Assembly: GCF_023715205.1 (NCBI RefSeq)
Contig: NZ_JAMBNR010000004.1
Coordinates: forward strand, 1-64,000
Direction of reading: 5' to 3'
Length of the DNA stretch: 64,000 nucleotides
From: Mesobacillus maritimus
GTDB lineage: Bacteria; Bacillota; Bacilli; Bacillales; Cytobacillaceae
The notes below the pieces were generated by a model. That model did no database searches. It was not told the DNA's origin and saw nothing but the letters and a program-made list of their open reading frames with translations. Position numbers and translations under genes: made by a program. Below, in pieces: positions 34,576 through 44,295 of this stretch (position 1 is the first letter of the stretch; each line of letters opens with the position of its first letter).

Positions 34576-34628
34576 ACAAATAGTTAATGATTTACCTGTA
34601 GTATAACAACGAGAACGTGCTAGGTTGA

Positions 34629-34658
34629 TTGGTTAGAAGAATATCTTTCTTTTAACCA
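34629..34658 (+). other. stem-loop in the aceA leader
   Basis: TTGGTTAGAAGA pairs with TCTTTTAACCAA (one bulge or mismatch) about 25 bases before the ribosome binding site. No T-run. Possibly a 5' mRNA stabiliser. Confidence 0.45.
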
Positions 34659-34696
34659 AAAATTATAGATTGATATTTTGTTAGGAGGAATGGAAA

Positions 34697-35980
34697 ATGA
34701 CTGATTCAAGAGCAAAACAATTACAAGAAAGCTGGGAAATGGATTCTCGTTGGAAAGGAATTGAAAGACCGTATTCTGCTGAAGATGTCATCAAACTTCG
34801 TGGGTCGATTGACATTGAATATACGCTTGCATGCCGTGGCGCAGAGAAACTTTGGAAGCTTGTGAACGAAGAAGACTTTGTGAATGCACTAGGTGCACTG
34901 ACAGGTAATCAGGCTGTACAACAAGTAAAAGCAGGTTTAAAAGCAATTTACTTAAGTGGTTGGCAAGTAGCAGCAGATGCAAACCTTTCTGGACATATGT
35001 ATCCTGACCAAAGTTTATATCCAGCAAACAGTGTTCCATCTGTCGTAAAGCGCATTAATCAGGCTCTTCAACGTGCGGATCAAATTACACATTCTGAAGG
35101 TGATGACTCAATTGATTGGTATGCACCAATTGTTGCGGATGCGGAAGCAGGTTTTGGTGGTCAGTTGAATGTTTTTGAATTAATGAAAGGCATGATTGAA
35201 GCTGGAGCATCAGGCGTACACTTTGAAGATCAGCTGTCCTCTGAGAAGAAATGTGGACACTTAGGTGGAAAAGTATTACTTCCAACTCAAACAGCAGTAC
35301 GTAATTTAATTTCTGCTCGTCTTGCAGCAGATGTAATGGGAACGCCGACGCTTGTTATTGCTCGTACAGATGCGAACGCAGCTGACCTGATCACAAGCGA
35401 TGTTGATCCATACGATGCACCATTTATCACTGGTGATCGTACGCCGGAAGGCTTCTTCCGTACAAAAGCAGGCTTAGATCAAGCAATTGCTCGTGGTTTA
35501 GCATATGCTCCATACGCAGATTTAATCTGGTGTGAAACTTCTGAACCAAATCTTGAGGAAGCTAGACGTTTTGCTGAGGCTATCCATGAGAAATTCCCAG
35601 GTAAACTACTAGCTTACAACTGCTCTCCATCTTTCAACTGGAAGAAGAAGTTGGACGATGAAACCATCGAAAAGTTCCAAAGAGAACTTGGTAAGATGGG
35701 TTACAAGTTCCAATTCGTTACACTTGCAGGTTTCCATGCGTTGAACCACAGCATGTTCGAATTAGCTCGTGGTTACAAGGATCATGGTATGGCTGCTTAC
35801 TCTAAGCTTCAACAAGCTGAATTTGATAGCGAGCAATATGGCTATACTGCAACAAGACATCAGCGTGAAGTTGGAACAGGCTACTTTGATGAAGTTTCAA
35901 TGGTTATTACTGGCGGTACTTCTTCCACAACTGCACTTAAGGGTTCAACGGAAGAAGAGCAATTTAGCGCTTCTAAGTAA
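34697..35980 (+). CDS. aceA: isocitrate lyase
   Basis: 427 residues. It cleaves isocitrate to glyoxylate and succinate in the glyoxylate shunt. The catalytic loop KKCGHLGGK is at residues 184-192 with Cys186; [29 protein letters not shown] and [10 protein letters not shown] are family motifs. The start is ATG 34697 after TTAGGAGG. No malate synthase gene (aceB) lies beside it, unlike the common aceBA pair. It has its own promoter and terminator. Confidence 0.97.
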   Translation: MTDSRAKQLQESWEMDSRWKGIERPYSAEDVIKLRGSIDIEYTLACRGAEKLWKLVNEEDFVNALGALTGNQAVQQVKAGLKAIYLSGWQVAADANLSGHMYPDQSLYPANSVPSVVKRINQALQRADQITHSEGDDSIDWYAPIVADAEAGFGGQLNVFELMKGMIEAGASGVHFEDQLSSEKKCGHLGGKVLLPTQTAVRNLISARLAADVMGTPTLVIARTDANAADLITSDVDPYDAPFITGDRTPEGFFRTKAGLDQAIARGLAYAPYADLIWCETSEPNLEEARRFAEAIHEKFPGKLLAYNCSPSFNWKKKLDDETIEKFQRELGKMGYKFQFVTLAGFHALNHSMFELARGYKDHGMAAYSKLQQAEFDSEQYGYTATRHQREVGTGYFDEVSMVITGGTSSTTALKGSTEEEQFSASK

Positions 35981-36039
35981 TTATTAATTAGTTTTCACCG
36001 TCACCATGTTGTGATTTTTCACCTATATATCTCCTTTTT

Positions 36040-36074
36040 TCCTTCTCCCATTTTTGGGGGGAGGATTTTTTTTT
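36040..36074 (+). terminator. terminator after aceA
   Basis: TCCTTCTCCC pairs with GGGGGGAGGA (two G-T pairs), 6-base loop, nine T. The rest of the 304-base gap to yueI shows nothing else definite. Confidence 0.85.
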
Positions 36075-36284
36075 ACAGTTGAGGCAATTTTAAAATTATA
36101 GCCCCAAAAACGAACGAAAGTTAACAATAAAGCACAAGCGCTATGCGGTTTGCAGCCACGCTAAACAGCCGTTTTCGCATTTGTTCCTTATTTGGGTTAA
36201 AATTTAGAGAGATAATCGAGAATGTAGTGGCACTGTTTGACGTCTTCATCATACATAATAATGAAGGATATAGGGGGTGAACGA

Positions 36285-36734
36285 ATGGTCAAGCAAAATG
36301 TGGATGATTACTTACAACAAGGTATTCACGGGGCAAAGGAAATAAAGCCAGATGAACGGCGCCGGTTTCTAGGAACTATACGTGAACGAGTTGTAGTTGT
36401 GCTAACAAAAGCAGAAGTCAGGAGAGAGCAGATTGAACCTGAGTTTATGCAGTTATTAAAGGATAACAGCTCTGCCCAGATTTTTCTGAATGGCAATATG
36501 AACTACACCTACTATTCAAAATATATTGCACTTGCAGAAAAGATGAACGTGGCATATAAAGTGGTCACCAATAAAGAGCATGATTCAGAGTATGGGCTTG
36601 TGCTCGCTTATGATTATGCAATTGATAAAGAAGACATTACTTTATCAAAACAGAATAAACCTATTTTCGAAGAAGCCCCCGCTGATAAAAACGGACTTTT
36701 TTCTTTTGTAAAAAACTTATTCCAGAAAAAATAA
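36285..36734 (+). CDS. yueI: YueI family protein (DUF1694)
   Basis: 149 residues of the YueI/DUF1694 family. DDYLQQGIHGAKEIKPDERRRFLGTIRERV and the central VVLTKAEV are typical; the C-terminal tail ends in a basic FVKNLFQKK. It has no signal peptide. The frame is open from 36237, but ATG 36285 is preceded by GGGGGTGAACG, the best ribosome binding site. The function is unknown. It is monocistronic with its own terminator. Confidence 0.85.
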   Translation: MVKQNVDDYLQQGIHGAKEIKPDERRRFLGTIRERVVVVLTKAEVRREQIEPEFMQLLKDNSSAQIFLNGNMNYTYYSKYIALAEKMNVAYKVVTNKEHDSEYGLVLAYDYAIDKEDITLSKQNKPIFEEAPADKNGLFSFVKNLFQKK

Positions 36735-36740
36735 AAAGCA

Positions 36741-36779
36741 AAGAACCCTGACTTACGAAAAAAAGTCAGGGTTCTTTGT
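36741..36779 (+). terminator. terminator after yueI
   Basis: AAGAACCCTGACTT (36741-36754) pairs perfectly with AAGTCAGGGTTCTT (36763-36776). Confidence 0.9.
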
Positions 36780-36784
36780 GAAAA

Positions 36785-36945
36785 GAACTTTTTTGCTTTT
36801 GAAAATAGATACACTGAATGACTAAATTGTACAAGATCATAGTTAGGGTCAAAGAGCTTACAAACCTCATTTAACCATACAAAATGGCTACTATTGCGTT
36901 AAAATCGGTTATAAGATTTTAACAATAATCTTTATAAACAGTCAG
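36785..36945 (+). repeat. MITE-like dispersed repeat, copy D
   Basis: The left part (GAACTTTTTTGCTTTTGAAAATAG) resembles the left end of copy B. The middle has CAAAGAGCTTACAAAC and the right part ATACAAAATGGCTACTATTGCGTTAAAATCGG and AACAATAATCTTTATAAAC, matching copies A and B. It follows the yueI terminator immediately. Confidence 0.65.
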
Positions 36946-36968
36946 TTGAAAAATGGATTTTTCAACTG
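36943..36968. other. 12-bp palindrome with 2-base loop upstream of gatC
   Basis: CAGTTGAAAAAT-GG-ATTTTTCAACTG, perfect arms. It adjoins the end of repeat copy D and precedes the gat promoter. It could be the edge of the mobile repeat or a terminator on the opposite strand. Confidence 0.6.
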
Positions 36969-37046
36969 TCATTTCGTTTTGGACTTTTGTTAAGCGTATA
37001 GTGAGGTGGGTCATCGGGTAAAATGGCGTAAATCAAGGCGAGCGTA

Positions 37047-37076
37047 TTGCTTTAGTGTGGAAAAGTCTGATATTAT
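37047..37076 (+). promoter_or_regulatory. gatCAB promoter
   Basis: TTGCTT (37047-37052), 18 bp, TATTAT (37071-37076), about 45 bases before gatC. Confidence 0.55.
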
Positions 37077-37121
37077 CAGTATTATTGCTTATTGTGCGAA
37101 TTTTCGAGGAGGTGGCAATTT

Positions 37122-37412
37122 ATGTCAAGAATCTCAACTGAACAGGTAAAGCATGTTGCCAATTTAGCAAGATTGGCTATCACTGAAGAGGAAGCAACTC
37201 GACTAACTCAACAGCTTGATAAAATCATTACCTATGCTGAACAATTGAACGAAATAGACACTGAAAATATTGAACCAACATCCCATGTCCTCGACTTGAA
37301 AAATGTCTTGCGTGAGGACATTGCAAAACCGGGGCTTCCAAATGAACAAGTACTAAAAAATGCTCCTGATCATCAGGACGGTCAAATTAAAGTACCACCG
37401 ATTATTGAGTAA
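37122..37412 (+). CDS. gatC: Asp/Glu-tRNA amidotransferase subunit GatC
   Basis: 96 residues from ATG 37122 behind CGAGGAGGTGG; the longer frame from 37092 lacks a ribosome binding site. GatC is the scaffold that wraps around GatA and GatB in the amidotransferase that turns Glu-tRNA(Gln) and Asp-tRNA(Asn) into the amide forms. [18 protein letters not shown] and the C-terminal LREDI are typical. It is followed by gatA after 12 bases. Confidence 0.96.
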   Translation: MSRISTEQVKHVANLARLAITEEEATRLTQQLDKIITYAEQLNEIDTENIEPTSHVLDLKNVLREDIAKPGLPNEQVLKNAPDHQDGQIKVPPIIE

Positions 37413-37424
37413 GGAGGAGAAGCC

Positions 37425-38882
37425 ATGAGTTTATTTGATCATAAAGTATCAGATCTTCACGAACTTTTACATAAAAAAGAAATTAGCGTTACGGACTTAG
37501 TTGACACTTCTTTTAAACGAATTAACGAGGTGGAAGATCAAGTACAAGCTTTTCTTACATTAGATGAAGAAAGAGCACGTGCAAAAGCAAAAGCATTAGA
37601 TGAAAAAATCGGACAAGCAGACAAGAAAGGTCTGTTATTTGGAATGCCAATCGGGATTAAGGACAATATCGTAACCAAAAATTTGCGCACGACTTGTGCG
37701 AGTAAAATTCTTGATAACTTTGACCCGATATATGATGCAACCGTGATGGGGAAACTTCACCAGGCTGAGACGGTGACAATTGGTAAGTTAAATATGGATG
37801 AGTTTGCGATGGGGTCCTCAACAGAGAACTCCGGTTTTAAAGAAACGCGGAATCCGTGGAATCTTGATCGAGTGCCAGGAGGATCTTCAGGGGGTTCAGC
37901 TGCTTCAGTTGCTGCGGGAGAAGTATTGTTCTCTTTAGGTTCTGATACAGGCGGGTCGATTCGCCAACCGGCTTCATTCTGTGGTGTTGTCGGCATGAAG
38001 CCAACTTATGGCCTTGTTTCACGTTTTGGATTGGTTGCCTTTGCTTCTTCCTTGGACCAAATTGGACCAGTGACCAGAACGGTAGAGGATAATGCCTATC
38101 TTTTAGAAGCCATTGCAGGTCATGATGAAATGGACTCAACGTCTGTAAACGTTCAAATCCCGAATTATGTGGGCGCCTTGAACGGGGATATTAAAGGGTT
38201 GAGAATTGCGGTTCCGAAGGAGTACCTCGGTGAAGGAGTGGACGAGGTCGTTCGCCAGTCTGTTTTTCATGCATTGAAAGAGTTAGAAAAACTTGGGGCA
38301 ACTTGGGAAGAAGTATCGCTTCCACATTCAAAATACGCACTTGCTACCTATTACTTATTATCATCTTCAGAAGCATCTGCAAACCTTTCGCGTTTTGACG
38401 GTGTTCGTTATGGTTACCGTTCACCAGATGCACAAAACCTTTTGGACATGTATAAAAAGACACGTGCAGAAGGATTTGGCGATGAAGTGAAGCGTCGGAT
38501 TATGCTCGGTACGTTTGCATTAAGCTCTGGATATTATGATGCTTACTATAAAAAAGCTCAAAAAGTTCGAACGTTAATTAAAAAAGACTTTGATGATATT
38601 TTCCAAAAATACGATGTCATTATTGGACCGACAACTCCTACACCAGCTTTTAAAATTGGTGAAAACCTTGCCGATCCAATGACGATGTACGTGAACGATA
38701 TTCTAACGATTCCAGTTAACCTTGCAGGGGTACCAGGTATCTCTGTACCGTGCGGATTTGCAGATGGGTTGCCATTAGGATTGCAAATTATTGGCAAGCA
38801 TTTTGATGAAAGTACCGTGTACAAGGTTGCTCATGCATTTGAGCAGTCAACGGATTTCCATAAACAAAAACCACAATTGTAA
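37425..38882 (+). CDS. gatA: tRNA amidotransferase amidase subunit GatA
   Basis: 485 residues, amidase signature family. The catalytic triad is visible: Lys79 in GIKDN, the cis-Ser in GGSSGGSAA and the nucleophile Ser in [16 protein letters not shown]. It releases ammonia from glutamine for GatB. The start is ATG 37425 after AAGGAGGAG. The order gatC-gatA-gatB is the normal Gram-positive operon. Confidence 0.98.
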   Translation: MSLFDHKVSDLHELLHKKEISVTDLVDTSFKRINEVEDQVQAFLTLDEERARAKAKALDEKIGQADKKGLLFGMPIGIKDNIVTKNLRTTCASKILDNFDPIYDATVMGKLHQAETVTIGKLNMDEFAMGSSTENSGFKETRNPWNLDRVPGGSSGGSAASVAAGEVLFSLGSDTGGSIRQPASFCGVVGMKPTYGLVSRFGLVAFASSLDQIGPVTRTVEDNAYLLEAIAGHDEMDSTSVNVQIPNYVGALNGDIKGLRIAVPKEYLGEGVDEVVRQSVFHALKELEKLGATWEEVSLPHSKYALATYYLLSSSEASANLSRFDGVRYGYRSPDAQNLLDMYKKTRAEGFGDEVKRRIMLGTFALSSGYYDAYYKKAQKVRTLIKKDFDDIFQKYDVIIGPTTPTPAFKIGENLADPMTMYVNDILTIPVNLAGVPGISVPCGFADGLPLGLQIIGKHFDESTVYKVAHAFEQSTDFHKQKPQL

Positions 38883-38897
38883 GGGGTGAGAGAAACA

Positions 38898-40325
38898 ATG
38901 GAATTTGAAACCGTGATTGGACTTGAAGTCCATGTTGAACTAAAAACAGATTCAAAAATCTTTTCAAGCAGTCCAAATCATTTTGGGGCCGAGCCAAATA
39001 CAAATACAACCGTCATCGACCTAGGCTATCCTGGCGTTTTACCTGTAATGAATAAAAAAGCGGTCGATTATGCGATGAAAGCGTGCATGGCTTTAAATTG
39101 TGAGGTTGCGACCGAAACAAAGTTTGATCGCAAAAACTACTTTTATCCAGACAATCCAAAGGCTTACCAAATTTCTCAGTTCGATAAGCCAATCGGTGAG
39201 CATGGATGGATTGAAATCGAAGTAAATGGAGAAAAGAAGAAAATTGGAATTACTCGGATTCACATGGAAGAAGACGCGGGTAAGTTAACGCATGGGAATG
39301 GGTATTCTTTAGTTGATTACAATCGTCAAGGAACACCGCTTGTGGAGATTGTTTCTGAGCCAGATATCCGTTCTCCTGAGGAAGCGTATGCCTACTTAGA
39401 AAAGTTAAAATCCATCATTCAATATACTGGTGTGTCTGACTGTAAAATGGAAGAGGGATCGCTCCGTTGCGATGCCAATATTTCTCTTCGTCCGGTTGGA
39501 CAGAAAGAGTTTGGGACGAAAACAGAGTTGAAAAACCTCAACTCCTTTAACTTTGTTCGTAAAGGTCTAGAATATGAAGTGAAGCGTCAAGCAGAGATTT
39601 TACGTGAAGGTGGAAAAATCGAACAAGAAACACGCCGCTTTGATGAAGCAACTAGCACAACAGTTTTAATGCGTGTGAAAGAAGGATCGGATGATTATCG
39701 TTATTTTCCTGAGCCTGATTTAACCGACCTTTATATTGATGAAGAGTGGAAGGCAAGAGTACGTGCAGAAATTCCTGAACTACCTGACGCACGTAAAAAG
39801 CGTTATATTGAAGAGCTTGGTTTGCCTGCTTATGACGCAAATGTCCTGACAGTGACAAAGGAAATGTCTGATTTCTTTGAAGCAGTCGTTCAGGCTGGAG
39901 CGGAAGCCAAGCAAGCATCAAACTGGGTAATGGGCGATGTGTCTGGTTACTTAAATGCTGAAGGCAAAGAACTACATGATGTACCTTTAACACCTGAAGG
40001 GTTAGCGGGTATGATCAAGCTAATAGCAGATGGAACGATTTCTTCTAAAATCGCTAAAACAGTTTTCAAAGAATTGATTGAAAACGGCGGTGATGCCGAG
40101 ACAATCGTGAAAGAAAAGGGTCTAGTTCAGATTTCGGATGAAGGCGAACTGGTAAAAATCATTAATGAAATCATTGATGCTAATCCGAAACCGTTAGAAG
40201 ACTATAAAGGTGGAAACCAAAAAGCAAAAGGCTTCTTTGTTGGTCAAGTGATGAAAGCTACTAAAGGACAAGCAAATCCACCATTAGTAAACAAGTTATT
40301 AGTTGAAGAATTAAATAAAAGGTAA
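38898..40325 (+). CDS. gatB: tRNA amidotransferase kinase subunit GatB
   Basis: 475 residues from ATG 38898 (AGGGGTGAG upstream; an in-frame GTG at 38886 overlaps the binding site and is rejected). GatB phosphorylates the misacylated tRNA and amidates it. [20 protein letters not shown] and [11 protein letters not shown] are signatures; the C-terminal YqeY-like tail domain (about 325-475) binds tRNA. Confidence 0.98.
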   Translation: MEFETVIGLEVHVELKTDSKIFSSSPNHFGAEPNTNTTVIDLGYPGVLPVMNKKAVDYAMKACMALNCEVATETKFDRKNYFYPDNPKAYQISQFDKPIGEHGWIEIEVNGEKKKIGITRIHMEEDAGKLTHGNGYSLVDYNRQGTPLVEIVSEPDIRSPEEAYAYLEKLKSIIQYTGVSDCKMEEGSLRCDANISLRPVGQKEFGTKTELKNLNSFNFVRKGLEYEVKRQAEILREGGKIEQETRRFDEATSTTVLMRVKEGSDDYRYFPEPDLTDLYIDEEWKARVRAEIPELPDARKKRYIEELGLPAYDANVLTVTKEMSDFFEAVVQAGAEAKQASNWVMGDVSGYLNAEGKELHDVPLTPEGLAGMIKLIADGTISSKIAKTVFKELIENGGDAETIVKEKGLVQISDEGELVKIINEIIDANPKPLEDYKGGNQKAKGFFVGQVMKATKGQANPPLVNKLLVEELNKR

Positions 40326-40333
40326 ATAATTAT

Positions 40334-40364
40334 AAGCTGACGGATGACTCCGTCGGCTTTTTTA
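40334..40364 (+). terminator. terminator after gatB
   Basis: AAGCTGACGGA pairs with TCCGTCGGCTT, TGAC loop, T-run. Between here and 40575 no feature is seen. Confidence 0.92.
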
Positions 40365-40575
40365 TTTTGGTTTTAAAAGTTTTTCAATGTTTAACGTATT
40401 ATAAAGCTCTTAAATCAAACCATAACCTGATTTTAACGACAGAAAGAATTCTACAAGTCATTTGCTTAGAAGATGATTCTCCCTTTTCCGTAACGACTCG
40501 ACAGAAATTTCCCAGGAAAAGAGAATTACCCGTTTGTTTCGACAAGTAGAATGACGAAACAGGATTAAGCTAACC

Positions 40576-40625
40576 GATAATGATTATCACTATCTATAAT
40601 CATTACTAAATTATAATTATTATTG
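40576..40625 (+). promoter_or_regulatory. Fur box and PerR-like boxes upstream of pfeT
   Basis: GATAATGATTATCACTATC (40576-40594) differs from the 19-bp Fur consensus at one base. TTATAATTATTATTG (40611-40625) matches the PerR consensus TTATAATNATTATAA at all but the last two bases; a weaker match is at 40594-40608. They precede TTGTTT (40623) and TAAGAT (40646), a possible promoter. In B. subtilis pfeT is PerR-repressed and Fur-activated. Confidence 0.82.
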
Positions 40626-40723
40626 TTTATTTTTGTTGTATGTGATAAGATATATGTACAACAAAGACTTGTTTATGCATAAAATAATGAAATTTACAAT
40701 AGAAAGAGAACCTAGTTAAGACT

Positions 40724-40755
40724 AATTCTCAATTGAATTTTGCCAATTGAGAATT
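40724..40755 (+). other. 12-bp stem-loop in the pfeT leader
   Basis: AATTCTCAATTG (40724-40735) pairs perfectly with CAATTGAGAATT (40744-40755), 8-base loop, ending about 9 bases before AGGAGG. No T-run. Confidence 0.65.
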
Positions 40756-40778
40756 AATATCAAAAGGAGGAAACTCAA

Positions 40779-42695
40779 ATGCTCGCTGAAACGAAAACCT
40801 TACCTGAACCAGCATCTGTTGATCCAACACTTTTAGATAAAGTAAAACCACATCTTGAATTAATTGCAGCCCTTTTAAGTGGTGTGTTGATACTCACGGG
40901 GTGGTTATTGTCAAAAGAGGACTTTTCTACAGCTTCGGTCATCATCTATCTAGCTGCCTATATGATCGGGGGATATGCAAAAGCGAAAGAAGGCATTGAA
41001 GACACGATCGAGAATAAAGAATTAAACGTTGAGATGCTCATGATCCTTGCTGCCATAGGTTCTGCCATCATTGGCTACTGGACTGAAGGAGCGATTTTAA
41101 TTTTTATCTTTGCTTTAAGTGGGGCTTTAGAGACTTATACAATGAATAAAAGTCATAAAGAAATATCCGCGTTAATGGATTTGCAACCTGAAAATGCTTT
41201 GCGAATAAAAAATGATGTTGAAGAAGTTGTCCCGGTTGCTGCTCTTTTAGTTGGGGACCGAATCTTGGTAAAGCCAGGGGAAAGAGTTCCTTCAGATGGA
41301 AGAATAATCGAGGGACAAACGAACTTAGACGAAGCCGCCATAACGGGTGAATCTATTCCTGTAAGCAAGAAAGAGGATGACGAGGTATATGCGGGAACCG
41401 TTAATCTACGCGGGTCGATTATCGTAGAAATGACAAAACCGCAAAGTGAAACTTTGTTTCAGAAAATTATCAAGCTTGTACAATCGGCTCAAAGCGAAAA
41501 ATCACCATCTCAGCAATTTATCGAACGGTTTGAAGGAAAGTATGTAAAAACAGTATTAATCGTTGTCGGATTGATGTTGTTTGTCCCTCATTTTGCACTA
41601 GGGTGGAGTTGGCAGGAAACATTTTATCGAGCGATGATTCTTCTTGTTGTTGCTTCTCCTTGTGCTTTAGTTGCTAGCATCATGCCAGCGACCCTATCGG
41701 CAATCTCAAACGGAGCACGTCATGGCATACTTTTTAAAGGTGGCGTCCATCTAGAAAATCTCGGGAATCTTAAGGCAATTGCATTTGATAAAACTGGTAC
41801 GTTAACAAAAGGACAACCGGAAGTGACGGATGTTGTTACACGAAATGGGTTGTCAGAAGAAGATTTACTTCAGCATGTAGCATCCATTGAGAAATTTTCC
41901 AATCACCCGCTAGCTGCAGCGATTGTTCACTTTGCTTTAGGGAAAGGAGCGGAACTCATCAAACCTGAAAAAATGGAGGATGTTCCCGGTTATGGTGTTC
42001 GAGCGGAAATCACAGGATCTGAATGGAAGGTTGGTAAGGCAGATTTTGTGGGGCGGCAGGAAGCAGAGAATTTTCATAATGGAGCGGCTTTCCTCCTAGC
42101 TGAACAAGGGAAAACAGTGGTATTTGTTAGAGACCAACATGGAATTGCAGGAGTTTTAGCTTTAAAAGATACGGTAAGAGACGAAACAATTAAAGCCATC
42201 CAAGAATTGAAAAAGGAAGGCATTCATACCATTATGTTGACTGGAGATAGTCAGAAAACAGCGACAGCGATTGCGGAAGAGAGTGGCATTGACGCTTATA
42301 TTGCAGAGTGCTTACCAGAAACAAAAGTTGATGAGTTGAAAAAGTTGAAAGCACAGTATGGAACGGTCGCCATGGTTGGAGATGGAATTAATGATGCTCC
42401 AGCTCTCGCGACTGCCTCTGTTGGAATTGCGATGGGAGAAGGAACGGATGTGGCACTTGAAACTGCAGACATTGTTCTCATGAAAAATGACCTCCCAAGA
42501 ATTGCTGAGGCAGTGAAACTATCGAAAAAAATGAACAAGATTATTAAACAAAATGTCGTGTTCTCGATTGCAGTCATTATGTTGCTGATCGTATCAAACT
42601 TTATGCAGTCACTAGCGCTCCCAATGGGGGTTATTGGCCATGAGGGAAGTACAATTTTGGTTATTTTAAATGGTTTGCGATTATTACGTTCCTAA
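40779..42695 (+). CDS. pfeT: P1B-type metal-exporting ATPase, PfeT-like (Fe2+ efflux)
   Basis: 638 residues without an N-terminal metal-binding HMA domain. TGES phosphatase loop, SPCALVAS in the membrane metal site, DKTGTLTKGQ phosphorylation motif, HPLAAA and GDGINDAPA are all present. The last helix has HEGSTILVILNGLRLL, the P1B-4 pattern of PfeT/ZosA (iron, also Zn or Co). Eight membrane helices are expected. The Fur and PerR sites upstream support iron efflux over cadmium. The start is ATG 40779 after AAAGGAGG. Confidence 0.9.
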   Translation: MLAETKTLPEPASVDPTLLDKVKPHLELIAALLSGVLILTGWLLSKEDFSTASVIIYLAAYMIGGYAKAKEGIEDTIENKELNVEMLMILAAIGSAIIGYWTEGAILIFIFALSGALETYTMNKSHKEISALMDLQPENALRIKNDVEEVVPVAALLVGDRILVKPGERVPSDGRIIEGQTNLDEAAITGESIPVSKKEDDEVYAGTVNLRGSIIVEMTKPQSETLFQKIIKLVQSAQSEKSPSQQFIERFEGKYVKTVLIVVGLMLFVPHFALGWSWQETFYRAMILLVVASPCALVASIMPATLSAISNGARHGILFKGGVHLENLGNLKAIAFDKTGTLTKGQPEVTDVVTRNGLSEEDLLQHVASIEKFSNHPLAAAIVHFALGKGAELIKPEKMEDVPGYGVRAEITGSEWKVGKADFVGRQEAENFHNGAAFLLAEQGKTVVFVRDQHGIAGVLALKDTVRDETIKAIQELKKEGIHTIMLTGDSQKTATAIAEESGIDAYIAECLPETKVDELKKLKAQYGTVAMVGDGINDAPALATASVGIAMGEGTDVALETADIVLMKNDLPRIAEAVKLSKKMNKIIKQNVVFSIAVIMLLIVSNFMQSLALPMGVIGHEGSTILVILNGLRLLRS

Positions 42696-42701
42696 TATAG
42701 T

Positions 42702-42733
42702 AAGTGGCGGAGCACAACCGCCACTTGTTTTTA
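42702..42733 (+). terminator. terminator after pfeT
   Basis: AAGTGGCGG pairs perfectly with CCGCCACTT, 7-base loop, GTTTTT. Confidence 0.9.
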
Positions 42734-42782
42734 GTTTACCGAGGACTGAGTGTGAAGAAATACGAATGCTATAGGTTTCGTT

Positions 42783-42800
42783 TAATCAAACGTTTGATTA
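42783..42800. promoter_or_regulatory. 18-bp perfect palindrome, possible operator
   Basis: TAATCAAACGTTTGATTA at 42783-42800, loopless and perfectly symmetric, about 200 bases before dgkB and 26 bases before a TATAAT (42826-42831). Such palindromes are typical operators of TetR-family repressors. No such regulator gene is in the window. Confidence 0.5.
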
Positions 42801-42983
42801 GGGGGAAATTTTGATGCGTTTGGGCTATAATAAGTACTCAACTTTTAAGAGTATGAAGACAGGGATAGTCAAGTTTTTTTGTACGAGGATTCATTTTCAA
42901 AATTGCTAATATAGCTGCTTTTAGGATATGATGATAAAGATGGATTTTTATTGAAAGACAACTCATTTTTAGGATGATGGAAT

Positions 42984-43916
42984 ATGAAAAGAGCAAGGAT
43001 AATCTATAATCCTACATCAGGGCGGGAAGTATTTAAAAAAAACTTACCAGATGTATTAATGAAGTTAGAAGCAGCTGGTTATGAGACTTCTTGCCATGCA
43101 ACTACAGGTGCAGGGGATGCAACATACGCAGCACGGGTAGCAGTGGAGAGACGTTATGATCTTGTCATTGCTGCTGGGGGAGACGGAACGATTAGCGAAG
43201 TGGTTAATGGAATCGCTGAACAAGAATATAGACCGAAAATCGGAATTATTCCAACTGGGACGACCAATGATTTTGCGCGGGCCCTTCATATCCCTCGGGA
43301 TATTGATGCTGCGACAAATATCATTGTCAAAGGTGAAATGATCCCTGTTGATGTTGGTCGAATCAATGATAAATATTTTATTAATATTGCTGGAGGCGGA
43401 CGTCTTACAGAGTTAACGTATGATGTTCCAATTAAGTTAAAAACAATGCTCGGGCAGCTTGCTTATTATTTAAAAGGAATAGAAATGCTACCTTCTTTAA
43501 AGGCGACTGAAGTACATATTGAATACGACGGAAAATTGTTCGAAGGAGAAGTAATGCTTTTCCTTATTGGATTAACGAACTCTGTCGGGGGATTTGAGAA
43601 GCTGGCTCCAAATGCATCCATAAATGATGGCATGTTTTCGCTGTTAATTTTAAGGAAAACAAATCTTGCTGATTTTATCCGAATTGCATCGCTAGCTCTT
43701 CGCGGAGAACATCTAAGTGACCCCAAATTGATTTATACAAAGGCGAACCGTATCCGTGTAAAATCGAAAGATCGTGTGCAATTAAATTTAGACGGTGAGT
43801 ATGGCGGAGACACTCCTGCTGAGTTTGAGAACCTTTATCGTCACATTGAAGTCTTTGTTCCACTTGATAAGATACGGCCAGAAGACCGGCCAGAGGGCAT
43901 TGCAAACGAAGAATAA
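42984..43916 (+). CDS. dgkB: diacylglycerol kinase DgkB
   Basis: 310 residues of the soluble DAGK catalytic family. IYNPTSGREVFKKNLPDVL at the start, AAGGDGTISEVVNG (nucleotide loop) and IPTGTTNDFARAL are signatures. It phosphorylates diacylglycerol released by lipoteichoic acid synthesis to phosphatidic acid. In B. subtilis it also follows gatB closely; here pfeT is inserted between them. The start is ATG 42984 after AGGATGATGG. Confidence 0.94.
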   Translation: MKRARIIYNPTSGREVFKKNLPDVLMKLEAAGYETSCHATTGAGDATYAARVAVERRYDLVIAAGGDGTISEVVNGIAEQEYRPKIGIIPTGTTNDFARALHIPRDIDAATNIIVKGEMIPVDVGRINDKYFINIAGGGRLTELTYDVPIKLKTMLGQLAYYLKGIEMLPSLKATEVHIEYDGKLFEGEVMLFLIGLTNSVGGFEKLAPNASINDGMFSLLILRKTNLADFIRIASLALRGEHLSDPKLIYTKANRIRVKSKDRVQLNLDGEYGGDTPAEFENLYRHIEVFVPLDKIRPEDRPEGIANEE

Positions 43917-43921
43917 CATGC

Positions 43922-43952
43922 GAGTCGCTCCTACATTGGATGCGACTTTTTT
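43922..43952 (+). terminator. terminator after dgkB
   Basis: AGTCGC pairs with GCGACT, 13-base loop, six T. Confidence 0.8.
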
Positions 43953-44006
43953 AACAGCGTTCGTGGGTGCTTTTTGAGAGGTTGCAATTGAGTGTGGTTT
44001 GATGAA

Positions 44007-44160
44007 TGGTCAGGGGAGAGGTAGAACTGGTCATGGGATGGGAAAGTGCACCATGAAGGGTTCATGCGACACAGAACTGTGGAGAATCAGGAAAAATGAG
44101 CACCATGAAAGGATCATGAAACAAAACGGGATGAGGCATGAAAATTTGTGTCCATGCAAG
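44007..44160 (+). repeat. degenerate CATG repeat block, two 52-bp units
   Basis: GCACCATGAAGGGTTCATG (from 44048) recurs as GCACCATGAAAGGATCATG 52 bp later. TGGTCA occurs at 44007 and 44028, 21 bp apart. The block lies between the dgkB terminator and pncA and has no coding frame. Confidence 0.6.
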
Positions 44161-44295
44161 ATGACCTAGGCTTAAATTAAAATCACATTAACAATATGAA
44201 TACACTAATTTGCCGACTAGTTACGAATCAAAGAAAATAAGAGTAAAATGAGAATTAATTCAAAAACTAGCAATTAAGGATGGGAGTGGACTTTT

